Positions 33,701 through 43,838 of a DNA stretch of 64,000 bases are shown in pieces (the first letter of the stretch is position 1; each line of letters starts with the position of its first letter). The notes beneath the pieces are model-generated. The model was given only the letters and a program-made list of their open reading frames with translations. It was not told the origin of the DNA and did not search any database. The translations under genes and the position numbers were made by a program. Source of the DNA: Io17-Chloro-G2 sp034420695 (lineage in GTDB: Bacteria > Chloroflexota > Dehalococcoidia > Lucifugimonadales > UBA3495). The stretch is from assembly GCA_034420695.1 (NCBI GenBank), contig DAOULB010000005.1, positions 1-64,000 of the forward strand, written 5' to 3'.

Positions 33701-36700
33701 GCCGGGCTGAGTACTTGCCTGACCTCGCCTGACCGGGTTTGATAGTTGAGCACGGTCCTCAACAACGTGCCCAAGTCTTTGGGTGAAACCACGTAAGAAA
33801 CCCCCGAAGCTCCCTCTATGTCTACCCATGAGGGGTCTTCGGTGTCATCCGACCGCTGCCATTGCCAGGTACTGCTGACAATTTCACCCTCAACGTCGTT
33901 GAAGGTAGCGGTTAAAGTAATGCCCACCTTAGGGCCTAGCGAAGGCAGGGTAACGGGACCCGCCTCGTCCACATCGGTTACGTTGACGGTTAGAGATATT
34001 CGGTCAGTGCCCATGAAGCTGTCGTCAGCAACTACTTCCAAGTTGTAGGAGTTGTCTTGGTTAGTGTCCAAGGGGTTTTCGAAGTTCAAGATTACACCTT
34101 GGGCCGCGGATAGTTGCCCGCTCAGGTTGTCGATTTCAAACACAGCCGCATCGTCGCCCTCCAACGAGTATGCAAGAAGGTCGCCGTCTTTGTCCTTGGC
34201 TACATACGGCGGCCCCACGGAGCTCCCATCGGGATTTCCTTCCTCAACGGAAATTGCGGTGGGCAAAATATCCCGGTCGAATTTTGGCGCTTGGTTAGGC
34301 AAGACCCTGCCTTCCCCGGGCAGTGACCAAGGTCCAAGGCCGTCGGCATTCACGGCTCGCACCTTGACGATGTAAATCTTGCCCCGGTGCAAACCTGAGA
34401 TTGAAGACTCGGTTTGGGAACCTTCATATATGGTTGTTGCTTCGGAGCCGCCGCCTTTGATTCCATAGCGTACTTGGTAACCGGTTATCGTCGGACCGGA
34501 GTTGTCTGGTGTTTCCCAAGAAACCCGAATCTGTTCAAATCCCCCCGCAACCTCAGGGATACGCATCTGCTCCGGCACTTCACCGGGAACGTCGCTCACG
34601 GTAACTGTCACATTTACGTGGGTAGAGCCTGCGTGGCTGTCGTTAGCTATTACTTGAAGACTGTACAAGTTATCCTGGTCGTAATCTGCCGGACTTTCAA
34701 AGTCCAAGACATAACCCTGGGCTATTGAGATCTGTCCGCTGCTGATGTCGAATATGTCTGCATCGTCTCCAGTAAGAGAATAGCTAATCGCGTCTCCATC
34801 TGCATCACTAACGGTGTATGGGTATCCAATAGAGCTGCCTGAGGAGGTTCCCTCTTGCACCACAATGGTTGAAGGAGGACCTTCCTCATCAAATTCAGGG
34901 GCGCGGTTAGGCTGAGTTTCGGCCTGGGCCATCGGAGACCAAGGTCCGTCCCCGTCGGCGTTGATGGCCCGCAAGTCCACTTGGTAGAGCGTGCCGCGCT
35001 GCAGGTCTGAAAGTATGACGGTGGTCTGGGTCCCGCTGACTCCCTTGGTGTTGTGCGTCCCGCTGTCCTTGATACCGTACCTTATTTCGTAGCTCGATAT
35101 ATTTGGCCCAGTATTGGTAGGCGCCAACCAAGTGACTATGATCTCCTCGAAGCCGCCACTGACAGAAGGGAGACTGGGCTGGCCCGGAATTTCCCCATGA
35201 ATATTCGTCACGTTGATGCTGAGGTCGAAAGTTGCGGTAGTTGAGAAGGGGTCGGTAGCAACGATCTGGGCCCGGTACGTATTGTCAAGGTCATGGTCCG
35301 AAGGCCTTTCGAAATCCAGGGAGATGCCTTGAGCCAGGGATATCTGTCCGCTTTCGCTATTGATCGAGAAAATGCGTGAATCGTCTCCTGAAATAGTGTA
35401 GGTGAGCTTGTCCCCATCGGCGTCGGTGGCAGTGTACGGGTTGCCAATGAGGCTGCCCGAAGGCGTTCCCTCCGGCAAGGAGACGGTGAAACGGGGGGCA
35501 TCCGCGTCGAATAACGGGGCCCGGTTGGGCAGGGTTCGAGCTTCGGCCAGCGGTGACCAGGGGCCGGGACCGTCGGAATTGAGAGCCCTCACTTCAAGCT
35601 GGTACTCCTTGTCACGCTGCAAACCTGGTATAGCGGCTTCAGTTCGGCTGCCGGTGAAGGTAATAGTCGCTGTTGAGCCGCTGCCCTTTATGCCGTATCG
35701 GACTTCATAGCCGGTGATGACCGGACCTTGCGTGGCAGGTGGGTCCCATGACAGGTCTATCTTTTCGAAACCGCCGATAGGGGAAGGACGACCGGGCTGT
35801 TCCGGCGTCTCGCTGGAATCGTTGAGAACAGAAATAGTTACTTGGATAGAGGCCGAACCACCGTAGCCGTCGTCGGCTGTTACGGTGACTTCGTAGCCGT
35901 GCTGGGACTCATAATCCAAGGACTCCTTTGCTATGATCTGGCCGGTGCTAGATTCAAGGTCGAAGGAAGGAGTGTCGGCGCTCGAGAGGGAATAGGTCAA
36001 AGGGTCGTCGTCTGCGTCGTCGGCAGTGACCGGCAACCCGACGGGAGAATCAGCTGGGAGATTTTCCTGCACCAACCTGGCAACTGAAGACGAAGGGAAG
36101 ACAGGGGCGCGGTTAGGTGGCCCCACAGCTGCGGTGGCTTCGCTCTGGATGCTGTTTTCTTGGCTCTGCAGGTTGCGATAACTGGCAACTGCCCGAAGGA
36201 GCTTTCCCTGGTCGTCCGCTGACGCTGAATATTCTTCGAAATTGGCGCCGTCCATGTTCATCCAGGGAGGTTCATCCGTATCATCGGCCCTCTGCCACTG
36301 CCAGGTCTTGTTGGAAACCTCGTTTTCCAAATCTACCAGGGAAGCTGTGAGGGTCATGCCTACCCTGGGTTCAGTGTGGGATAAAGTAACTGGTCCAACT
36401 TCCTCTGCATTGGTCACTTCGATGGTCAGGTCTATGGTGCCGGTGGCGAGATAAGGATCGGTGGCGGCCACTTGGACTTGGTATGAATTGTCCATGTCTT
36501 GATCGGATGGGCTTTCGAAGTCCAGGGAGGCATCTTTGGCCAAGGCAATCTGTCCGCTGTTGCTTACTACGGCGAACGTGGTTGAATCGCCACCTGAAAC
36601 GGAGTAGGTGAGTGCATCCCCATCGGTGTCGGTTGCGATGAATGGGCTGCCAATGAGGCTGCCAGGTGGTGTCCCTTCCACCAATGAGATGGTGGAAGGG

Positions 36701-38469
36701 AAGGCGTCTGTGTCGAACACTGGGGCCCGGTTGGGTAGGGTCCGCGCTTCGGCCATGGGTGACCAAAGGCCGGGGCCATCGGAATTGACTGCACGTACTT
36801 CGACCAGATACTCCTTGCCCCGCTGCAGACCTGAGAGGGTAGCCTCGGCATGGGAACCCGAAAGGGTGATGGTAGTGGTCGAGGTGGTGCCCTTGATTCC
36901 ATATCGGACTTCATAGCCGATGATGGCCGGCCCTGGAGTGGCCGGTGGGTCCCATGACAGGTCGATCTTTTCAAATCCCCCGGCGGCGGAAGGGCGGTCA
37001 GGTTGTTCCGGCACTTCGCTGGAATCGTTGATAACAAAGACAGTCACTTGGACAGAGGCCGAGCCCCCGTAGCCGTCGCGGGTGGTTACTGTCATCTCGT
37101 AACGGTCCTGGGATTCGTAGTCCAAGGGTGAACTTGTCGTGATTTGGCCGGTGACTGATTGGAGGTTGAAGGAAGAGAAGTCGGCGCCCGAGAGGGAATA
37201 GGTCAAAGGGTCGTTGTCGGCGTCGGTTGCGGAGACCGGCTGACCAACCGGAGTATCAGCAGGGGTATTTTCGTACACCGACCTGGCGACCGAAGACGAT
37301 GTGAAGGCTGGGGAGCGGTTGGCCGGCCCCACCGCTGCTGTGGCTTCGCTATGGACGCTCCTACTCTGGCCCTGACTATTGCGGTAGGAGGCCACGGATC
37401 GGAGAAGCTTACCCAGGTCATCCGGCACAACCAAGTACGAAGCGGCGTTGGCTCCGGGGATGTCCATCCAGGTAGGTTCGGCGGCGTTGTCGGCTCTCTG
37501 CCACTGCCAAGTCTTGGTGGACACCTCGTTCTCTGTGTCGGACAGGGAGGCTGTGAGGGTCATGCCTACTCTGGGGCCGGTGTGGGAGAGAGTGATCGGC
37601 CCGACTTCGTCCGCATTGGTCACTGCAATTGTTAAGTCCATGTTGGCCGTGGCCATGAAAGGGTCGGTGGCGGTTACTTGGATTTGGTACGAATTGTCCC
37701 GGTCCTGGTCCGAGGGGTTTTCGAAGTCCAAGGAGGCCCCTTGGGCCAGGGATATCTGCCCGCTGGCGCTTTCCATGGAGAAAATTGATGAATCGGCCCC
37801 TGAAATTGAGTAGGAGAGTTCGTCGTCGTCAGCGTCAGTGGCGGTGTATGGGCTACCAATGTTGCTACCGCCGGAAGCCCCTTCCGGGGTGGTCAAGGTG
37901 TAGGAGCTTTGTTCGAAAGCGGGAGAGTTGTTGGGTTGGACTCTGCCTTCCCCTGGTTTCGACCAGGGACCCCGACCATTCTCGTTGCGAGCCCTTACTT
38001 GGGTTTCGTAGCGCTTGCCCCGCTCCAGATCGGTGAAGGTAGTGGAGGTCCGGGTACCGTCGAAAAACTCGTAGACGTAGTTCCCGGAGTTCTTTATGCG
38101 GTATCTCACGTCATAACTGGTGATGGGCGGGCCGGAGTTGGGTGGGGTAGACCAAGTGACGGTGATTTGTTCAAATCCTCCCGTGACAGCAGGCCGGGGT
38201 GGAGCTCCAGGCGGGTCGTCGGACGTGGTTAGCATGGCGCCTGCCCCTCCGAGGGCTACCGAGGCCCACAGCATGTAGATAGTGACAGCCAAGAAGACCA
38301 GCGCGGTGCCCCGGGCGATTCGGGTTGACCTCCGGCTTGGGGAGACAATCCTAAAGGACATGACGGCGATGGGTCTTGCGTCCTTTCTGAATCCGGTAAG
38401 CAGGAGATGCGCGGCGATGAAAAGAGTAACTGAGGAAGAAACAAAGAGAGCAGTTAGCTGTTCGTTCAT
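30703..38469 (-). CDS. Giant membrane-anchored FN3/cadherin/Ig-like adhesin
   Basis: A protein of about 2,588 residues from ATG 38469 (TTG 38490 is a seven-codon longer option; neither has a ribosome site). Two hydrophobic segments lie at residues 7-27 and 54-78. Then come 22 modules of about 95-105 residues: seven FN3 domains (each with a GGFEQIxVSW strand and GYEVRYGIK), seven cadherin-like A domains (ATDADGDxLTYS Ca2+ motif, LDFENPSD), four Ig-like domains (PRVGMTLTASL then WQWQRADD) and four cadherin-like B domains (PADTPVG, LDYES). Order: (FN3-A-Ig-B)x2, (FN3-A)x2, (FN3-A-Ig-B)x2, FN3-A. A Pro/Thr-rich stalk (about 2300-2470), an acidic linker and a C-terminal hydrophobic segment (about 2550-2575) with a basic tail follow. 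It should be a Ca2+-dependent surface adhesin or cell-cell contact protein. Confidence 0.9.
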   Translation of the reverse strand: MNEQLTALFVSSSVTLFIAAHLLLTGFRKDARPIAVMSFRIVSPSRRSTRIARGTALVFLAVTIYMLWASVALGGAGAMLTTSDDPPGAPPRPAVTGGFEQITVTWSTPPNSGPPITSYDVRYRIKNSGNYVYEFFDGTRTSTTFTDLERGKRYETQVRARNENGRGPWSKPGEGRVQPNNSPAFEQSSYTLTTPEGASGGSNIGSPYTATDADDDELSYSISGADSSIFSMESASGQISLAQGASLDFENPSDQDRDNSYQIQVTATDPFMATANMDLTIAVTNADEVGPITLSHTGPRVGMTLTASLSDTENEVSTKTWQWQRADNAAEPTWMDIPGANAASYLVVPDDLGKLLRSVASYRNSQGQSRSVHSEATAAVGPANRSPAFTSSSVARSVYENTPADTPVGQPVSATDADNDPLTYSLSGADFSSFNLQSVTGQITTSSPLDYESQDRYEMTVTTRDGYGGSASVQVTVFVINDSSEVPEQPDRPSAAGGFEKIDLSWDPPATPGPAIIGYEVRYGIKGTTSTTTITLSGSHAEATLSGLQRGKEYLVEVRAVNSDGPGLWSPMAEARTLPNRAPVFDTDAFPSTISLVEGTPPGSLIGSPFIATDTDGDALTYSVSGGDSTTFAVVSNSGQIALAKDASLDFESPSDQDMDNSYQVQVAATDPYLATGTIDLTIEVTNAEEVGPVTLSHTEPRVGMTLTASLVDLENEVSNKTWQWQRADDTDEPPWMNMDGANFEEYSASADDQGKLLRAVASYRNLQSQENSIQSEATAAVGPPNRAPVFPSSSVARLVQENLPADSPVGLPVTADDADDDPLTYSLSSADTPSFDLESSTGQIIAKESLDYESQHGYEVTVTADDGYGGSASIQVTISVLNDSSETPEQPGRPSPIGGFEKIDLSWDPPATQGPVITGYEVRYGIKGSGSTATITFTGSRTEAAIPGLQRDKEYQLEVRALNSDGPGPWSPLAEARTLPNRAPLFDADAPRFTVSLPEGTPSGSLIGNPYTATDADGDKLTYTISGDDSRIFSINSESGQISLAQGISLDFERPSDHDLDNTYRAQIVATDPFSTTATFDLSINVTNIHGEIPGQPSLPSVSGGFEEIIVTWLAPTNTGPNISSYEIRYGIKDSGTHNTKGVSGTQTTVILSDLQRGTLYQVDLRAINADGDGPWSPMAQAETQPNRAPEFDEEGPPSTIVVQEGTSSGSSIGYPYTVSDADGDAISYSLTGDDADIFDISSGQISIAQGYVLDFESPADYDQDNLYSLQVIANDSHAGSTHVNVTVTVSDVPGEVPEQMRIPEVAGGFEQIRVSWETPDNSGPTITGYQVRYGIKGGGSEATTIYEGSQTESSISGLHRGKIYIVKVRAVNADGLGPWSLPGEGRVLPNQAPKFDRDILPTAISVEEGNPDGSSVGPPYVAKDKDGDLLAYSLEGDDAAVFEIDNLSGQLSAAQGVILNFENPLDTNQDNSYNLEVVADDSFMGTDRISLTVNVTDVDEAGPVTLPSLGPKVGITLTATFNDVEGEIVSSTWQWQRSDDTEDPSWVDIEGASGVSYVVSPKDLGTLLRTVLNYQTRSGEVRQVLSPATSAVGPRNNAPTFPSLETERSAEENSEAGTPIGQPIQATDADNDALTYSMSGDDASSFAIDTNSGQLESKSPLNYESKSSFSLSVSADDGYEGSVSVEVTINLVDVRGEVPEQPDQPTVFGGFEQIGVSWTPPSNPGPAITGYEVRYGIKGSGSKVTVDFDGSQTMATLSEMHRGKKYLVSMRAINDDGVSPWSPESEAHVQPNRAPLFVRESLPSTLLVKEGSSSGDPIGDPYSAEDDDGDIVTYSISGEDSTALAIDIRTGQIGVAEGYSLDYEKPADKNRDNIYNIKVSAKDDFGSSDKMDVTIEVSNVEEVGPVTLLPTEPRVGMIVSASLADEQNEVASIGWQWQRSNASKSPAWTDISGATSNSYLVSASDLGKLLRAVVHYQNQLDESGRVYSPSTAVVKPRNRTPAFPSTEAVRRISENSAAGMNIGPPVQANDADGDTLAYFLDGPDAPSFIIDAVSGQLKVRAPLNYEALNRYQVSITAVDGFGGEASIEVTIIVRDTPREAPEMTKSISVKGEVEQVRVSWEVPDNLGPPITGYEIRYGIRGIGTDARVTVEAPQTSTTISGLSRGKYYEVAARAINNEGRGRWSFASEARTMPNRAPRFDRRTLPSQITVSEGPSAGEPLGRPYVAEDDDGDRLSYGLLGEDSRVLDIKADSGQIVMGSGYILDYENPVDQNIDNIYNVEVIVSDGFVTSDRMDVTLIVTDVTVSDSAHAPNQRPPQIGIPEGPTPLPTGSPPAEPTPTPIPTLAPTYTPTHSPTPTRHPGIGNPLIPTPTGTTTPTVGPTVSLTPTLMPTSTLLPTPTVIPTATPTPTLRPTVTPTLVPTPTLMPTPTPQPTGTPAPTQTPTLLPARTPEPLPTPVANGAAANHDAGNLAPEEESLLPEQQDVSLRTESQPSTQENPAGTPPSAIPVGTQEPGATGLGVDSVALELRPPQPLQPTIEPTVIPARSGRAMTVAAVSIFSGGAASLLACTLLASRALKLRHELFRGS

Positions 38470-39251
38470 TGGAGATGAGGCAACCCCCAAATCAAGGGTT
38501 GGTTAGCTATGTCCAAGCAGTTGCTTTTGTGATGGGCCGGCGTTAAATGCGCATTTCACCTGCTGGCTCTATGGGGTAGCCTCGTACGGCCCGGAAATGG
38601 CAGATAGGCGCTGCTCCGATCCTGATCGGCCTGCGGATTCTGGGATTCGAACGAAAGGCTTCATCTGTTTGTGCAGGGTCAATTGGCCCGTGCCAGCCAA
38701 ACTGATTGCTCTTGACTTTCAAGGACTGTTTGTCCGGGGAGACCAGCGAAGAACACACCCTCGGCTGGGTGAGATGACCTCACCCGGCGAAGGAGTTCCA
38801 CTATCCCAAAGTCACATTGCTTTGATTTAGAACTGATTTAGGGGCAACTTTTGACGTGGCTTCATACAGGAGCACAGAATGACTTGAATGCTAAATTGCC
38901 GGAGGAATTGGCTAGCTAGTATATAAGTGCTATTACAGACTGGATGAAGAGGCATTTCCTTGGTCTGGCTCTGTGCAGATATAACCTGTTAGTATGCCTT
39001 TCTCGCGTCATGATAATACTATATTCATGCTGGCATAGAGAATCACCTGAATCTTGAATACCCCGTGCCTATGGATGTTGCTGGAGGGGCGGTTACCGGC
39101 GCGAGTGCGGCGGATTCGGGTTGCAGGGGTTGTCTTTGCGATGGGAATTTGGCTATAGTATGCCGAGGGTGTTTCCGCGCCTGTTGTACGGGTGGACCGG
39201 AGGGGACTCCCCGAAATTCACAAGGACTGGAATTGGGAGGTAAAAAACCAG
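38470..39251. other. Long gap between adhesin and ABC importer
   Basis: About 780 bp between divergent genes, AT-richer than its surroundings from 38820 on. It must hold both promoters. TGATAATACT (39011-39020) is a weak -10 candidate about 235 bp before the importer gene. A small palindrome CCGATC-ct-GATCGG is near 38618. No gene is convincing. Confidence 0.55.
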
Positions 39252-40334
39252 GTGACAGCTAAGTATAGGATTCCAATGCTATTGGCAGCGATGCTGCTGA
39301 TTATCTCGGTAGTGGCTGCCTGCACCACTGAAGAAACGGAAATGGAGGAAGCTGACATGGATAGCCGCCTCCAAACGGTGCAGGACCGGGGGCATGTTAT
39401 TTGCGCCAGCCGGAACGACGTGCCTGGGTACGGTTCTCTGGATGACGCAGGAAATAATGTCGGTTTTGATATAGACCTCTGCCGGGCACTTGCCGCCGCT
39501 GTTTTGGGCGACTCTAATGCCATCGAAATTCGCTTGATTACAGCAGCCGACCGCGGGCCGACAATCCAGTCTGGCGAAGTCGACATGTTGGTGCGGACCG
39601 TGACTTGGACAACCAGCCGCGACGCTCAGTGGGGGAACTACGCCCAGACCATGTTCTATGACGGCCAGGGCTTCATGGTAAGAAAGGATTTGGGTCTTTC
39701 CAGTGCTTATGACCTGACAGGTGCGTCGGTCTGCGTGACCCAGGGCACCACGACAGAACTTAACCTGCAGGACTTTTCCAACCAAAATAGCTTGGACCTT
39801 ACGCCTCTGACCTTTGAGGACACCGACGCAGTGGTGGCCGCCTACGAAGGGGGACAGTGCGACGCTTTCACCAACGACCGCTCGCAGTTGGCGGCATTGG
39901 GAACGGCGCTCGCCGATCGCTCTGCCCACGTCATTCTTCCAGAGACCATCTCCGAAGAGCCGCTAGGGCCGGTGGTTCCCCACGGTGACGACCAGTGGTT
40001 TGACATCGTGAAGACGGTGATGGGCATTTTGGTCTACGCCGAGGCCTACGGCGTAACGTCCGGCAGCGTTCCAACCAGCGCAACGGGGGACACCAAGGTG
40101 GACCGGCTGTTTGGTCTTGAAGGCTCCTACGGTCAAGAGAGCCTGGGCCTTAGTGCGACAGCAGCCCAGGACGTGGTCCGCTCCGTAGGCAACTACGGTG
40201 AGATTTATGACCGCAACCTTGGCCCCGGTGGCATTGACCTTCCAAGGGAGAATGGACGGAATGCCCTTTGGGCCAACGCGCCCTGCCAGGACTGTCCCAA
40301 GGGAGGACAGATATACGCAGCCCCGTTGCGATAG
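39252..40334 (+). CDS. aapJ: Amino-acid ABC transporter, substrate-binding lipoprotein
   Basis: A 360-residue periplasmic-type binding protein of the AapJ/YhdW class that captures general L-amino acids. GTG 39252 with GGGAGG 11 bases upstream is my choice. A hydrophobic signal (MLLAAMLLIISVVAA) precedes the lipobox VVAAC at about residue 23, so it is membrane-tethered. SRNDVPGYGSLDDAGNNVGF (cut short; about 53-75) and GEVDMLVRTVTWT (near 112-124) are family ligand-site segments. Cys pairs near the C-terminus (NAPCQDC) are also AapJ-like. A terminator-like hairpin separates it from the permease genes, consistent with higher expression of the binding protein. Confidence 0.92.
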   Translation: MTAKYRIPMLLAAMLLIISVVAACTTEETEMEEADMDSRLQTVQDRGHVICASRNDVPGYGSLDDAGNNVGFDIDLCRALAAAVLGDSNAIEIRLITAADRGPTIQSGEVDMLVRTVTWTTSRDAQWGNYAQTMFYDGQGFMVRKDLGLSSAYDLTGASVCVTQGTTTELNLQDFSNQNSLDLTPLTFEDTDAVVAAYEGGQCDAFTNDRSQLAALGTALADRSAHVILPETISEEPLGPVVPHGDDQWFDIVKTVMGILVYAEAYGVTSGSVPTSATGDTKVDRLFGLEGSYGQESLGLSATAAQDVVRSVGNYGEIYDRNLGPGGIDLPRENGRNALWANAPCQDCPKGGQIYAAPLR

Positions 40335-40380
40335 CGATCACCGGCCGATAGGCCCGAATCGTAAGAGGCAACAGTATCGT

Positions 40381-40413
40381 GGGTGGCCGCCTCGGGCAGG
40401 CCACCCCTTTTTT
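40381..40413 (+). terminator. Intra-operon hairpin with T run
   Basis: GGGTGGCC, a 10-base loop and GGCCACCC followed by CTTTTTTT. It lies between the binding-protein gene and the first permease gene; partial read-through would lower permease and ATPase expression. Confidence 0.85.
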
Positions 40414-40479
40414 GCACTCTGGCCGATCCCGCATTAAACTCTCCCTGACGCTACTACTCTTGGCAGGCTTGGCAAATCA

Positions 40480-41685
40480 ATGAAGGAAGTCCCCGGGTTC
40501 CTGACCGTAAACGGAATACCGCTTTGGCGGCACGTCCGTATTCTCCAATGGGTATCCCAGGTAGTGTCCGGCCTCTTGGTGGTGGCCCTTGTCGTCTGGT
40601 TCTTCTCCAACATCGCCGGGGCTATAGAAGAGAGAGAGATTCCTTACGGGTTTAGTTTTCTCTCACGGGCCTACCAAACGCCTATTGGGCAGCACATCCT
40701 GCCTTACGAGTCTTCCAATTCGTTCCTCTATGCGTTCTGGGTAGCTGTCGTCAACACCTTAGTGGTGTCGGTCGTAGGCGTCATTCTGGCCACGGCGTTG
40801 GGAATCGCCGTGGGGGTTGCCGGCCTTTCCCGCAACTGGATCGTTTCCAAGGCCGCCTTGGTCTATGTGGAGTTCTTTCGAAACGTGCCTCTCCTAGTCC
40901 AGTTATTTTTCTGGTTTTACATCATGTTGGCCCTCCCGCCAGTGGACGAAGGATACGTTGTCATTGAGAACTTGTACGTAAATAACGCCGGCATCTCCCT
41001 GCCGGCTCCCCACGCAAGCAGTGCTGGTGGGGCCGGAATATGGGTTGGCATCGCTGTTGCCGGCATTGCCGCCGGCCTTTTGGCACGTTCGCTTCTGACC
41101 CGGCGGGAGATAGAGACGGGCAAGGCCTCTTACCCGGTGCTGGCGGGACTGGCGCTGCCCTTTTTGGTGGGCACCATTGCCTGGCTGGTTTTGGGTTCGG
41201 GGAACGGAGAAGCGCCTTTCCAAATTTCTCACCCTGCCCCCCAAGGGACTTTCGGAAGGATAGCCGGCGGACTGACCATGCCTGCCGGGATGATAGCGTT
41301 GCTGGCGGGGTTGGTGATTTACACCTCGTCCTTCATCGCTGAAATCGTGCGGGCCGGCCTTGGGTCAGTGAGCCGTGGCCAAGTGGAAGCGTCCCGGGCG
41401 CTGGCCCTGTCCCCAATGCAGACGCTTCGGCAAGTGACGTTCCCCCAAGCCTTGCGGGTAATCATCCCGCCCCTCATCAGCCAATACCTCAACCTGACCA
41501 AGAACAGCAGCCTGGCCGGGGCCATCGGTTACTCTGACCTAACCAACGTGGCCAAGACGATGACCCAGACTGCACCGGCCGTGTCGATCTACATTCTGAT
41601 AATGGCGGCATACCTGGCGATGAGCCTCACCTATTCGCTCATTGGAAACCTGTACAACCGGCACATCCGGTTCACGGGGGGCTAG
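40480..41685 (+). CDS. aapQ: Amino-acid ABC transporter permease
   Basis: A 401-residue permease of the His/Glu/Gln/Arg family, AapQ type. One hydrophobic segment near residues 24-45 is followed by several more. EFFRNVPLLVQLFFWFY near 131-147 and the cytoplasmic EAA loop (VEASRALALSPMQTLRQVTFPQALR, cited in part; near 305-330) contacts the ATPase. A hydrophobic insertion around 170-245 is the hallmark that separates AapQ from short permeases. It starts at ATG 40480, 146 bp after aapJ. Confidence 0.93.
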   Translation: MKEVPGFLTVNGIPLWRHVRILQWVSQVVSGLLVVALVVWFFSNIAGAIEEREIPYGFSFLSRAYQTPIGQHILPYESSNSFLYAFWVAVVNTLVVSVVGVILATALGIAVGVAGLSRNWIVSKAALVYVEFFRNVPLLVQLFFWFYIMLALPPVDEGYVVIENLYVNNAGISLPAPHASSAGGAGIWVGIAVAGIAAGLLARSLLTRREIETGKASYPVLAGLALPFLVGTIAWLVLGSGNGEAPFQISHPAPQGTFGRIAGGLTMPAGMIALLAGLVIYTSSFIAEIVRAGLGSVSRGQVEASRALALSPMQTLRQVTFPQALRVIIPPLISQYLNLTKNSSLAGAIGYSDLTNVAKTMTQTAPAVSIYILIMAAYLAMSLTYSLIGNLYNRHIRFTGG

Positions 41686-41689
41686 AGGA

Positions 41690-42940
41690 GTGGCGGTCAA
41701 CGCGGAACGGCCAAACACCGCCCCTCTGCTTCCTCCGAGAAGCGAGACCGGCGTTGTCGGCTGGGTAAGGGAGAACCTGTTCGGAGACTGGTTCAGTGGG
41801 GTTCTCACCGTACTGTCACTGGTTGTCATTGTCCCGTTCCTCTGGTTTGGGTTGAGGTGGATGATCCTCGATGCCGACTGGACAGTGATTTCCACCCTGG
41901 GCGGCCGGATGATAATCGGCCAGTACAACACGGAGGGCGCTTGCCCGGGACAGAATTGCTTCTGGCGCCCTCAAGTGGCGTTACTGCTGACGACTGCGTT
42001 GCTGGGAATGGGTTGGGGCTACAGCGGCGCCCGGACGATGAAGCGCGTGGCGTTGGGAGTGGCCGTAATCCTGACCATCCTGGCCTTCCTGCCCTACGAC
42101 TTTGAAACGATGGGCTGGGATGTCCGCCTGCTGCTGCTGGCCAACCCGGCCGCGGTCCTGGCCGGGTGGTATGTGGGATGCCGGACGCCTATGGGGTCGG
42201 GACGGGGAATCGTAATTTCGGGAGTCTTGGTGTTCGTCCTGACACTGGTGCTCCTGAGGGGATTGCCGGGCGTCCCGGGCCTGCAGCCGGTGAACGTGGG
42301 CGACTGGGGCGGGTTGATGCTGAACCTGCTGCTGGCGGTAACCGGCATAGTGCTGAGCCTTCCCTTGGGCATAGCGCTTGCCCTGGGCCGGCGGAGCAGC
42401 CTGCCGGTGGTCAAGCTGCTTTGCGTAGTGTTCATTGAAGTGTTCCGGGGCGTTCCGCTTATTACCCTGCTGTTCATGTCCAACGTGCTGGTCCCCTTGG
42501 CCTTCCCGGAAGGATTCCCCCTGAGCAGGCTGGTGCGGGCCGGCATCGTGATTACCCTGTTCAGCGCGGCCTACATGGCAGAGAACGTCCGGGGAGGGCT
42601 GCAGGCCCTGCATCCGGGGCAGGCAGAGGCGGCCCGTTCCCTGGGTCTGCCCGGCTGGCAGACCACGATATTCATCTCCCTGCCTCAAGCCATCCGCAAC
42701 GTCATACCGGCCATCGTTGGGCAGTTCATAGCTCTGTTCAAGGACACCAGCCTGGTGTATATCATCGGCATGCTGGACGTGGTGGAAATCAGCCGCGCCT
42801 TTATCCAAGGCAACCCCCAGTTCATCAAGAGCGCCCATGAGCTGTTCATTTTCCTGGCCTTGGTGTTCTGGATATTCACCTATACCATGTCATACGTCAG
42901 CAGGCGCATTGAAGAGAACCTGGGGGTAGGGACCAGATAA
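41690..42940 (+). CDS. aapM: Amino-acid ABC transporter permease
   Basis: A 416-residue partner permease of AapQ. GTG 41690 begins 4 bp after the aapQ stop; TTG 41642 would give an unlikely 16-residue extension. It has about eight hydrophobic segments. The middle one carries VEVFRGVPLITLLFMSNV near residues 249-266, and the EAA loop (EAARSLGLPGWQTTIFISLPQ, cited in part) comes at about 312-333. A long first half, including a Cys pair (CPGQNC near 84-89), is typical of AapM. Together AapQ and AapM form the membrane channel. Confidence 0.92.
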   Translation: MAVNAERPNTAPLLPPRSETGVVGWVRENLFGDWFSGVLTVLSLVVIVPFLWFGLRWMILDADWTVISTLGGRMIIGQYNTEGACPGQNCFWRPQVALLLTTALLGMGWGYSGARTMKRVALGVAVILTILAFLPYDFETMGWDVRLLLLANPAAVLAGWYVGCRTPMGSGRGIVISGVLVFVLTLVLLRGLPGVPGLQPVNVGDWGGLMLNLLLAVTGIVLSLPLGIALALGRRSSLPVVKLLCVVFIEVFRGVPLITLLFMSNVLVPLAFPEGFPLSRLVRAGIVITLFSAAYMAENVRGGLQALHPGQAEAARSLGLPGWQTTIFISLPQAIRNVIPAIVGQFIALFKDTSLVYIIGMLDVVEISRAFIQGNPQFIKSAHELFIFLALVFWIFTYTMSYVSRRIEENLGVGTR

Positions 42941-43030
42941 GCGCTGCCCAATTCGTTCGGGCCAGGCCGGCGAGGCCCGGCAACTAGGTATTGAGGGACC
43001 GGGACTGAAGCAACTCGCAGGGAGGCTCCC

Positions 43031-43792
<762 letters not shown>

Positions 43793-43838
43793 CTGCTGCC
43801 AGCTTGGCTGGCGGCGGGACGGGCCTCTCATTTCGGAT

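Noticed and set aside
31000..38000. Many plus-strand frames opposite the giant adhesin
   Set aside because: They are repeated antisense shadows of the FN3 and cadherin modules and recur with the same period as the modules.
38597..38700. tRNA-like string GGATTCGAACG
   Set aside because: Although TTCGAA resembles a T loop, the flanking five-base stems do not pair, and no acceptor or anticodon stem can be built.
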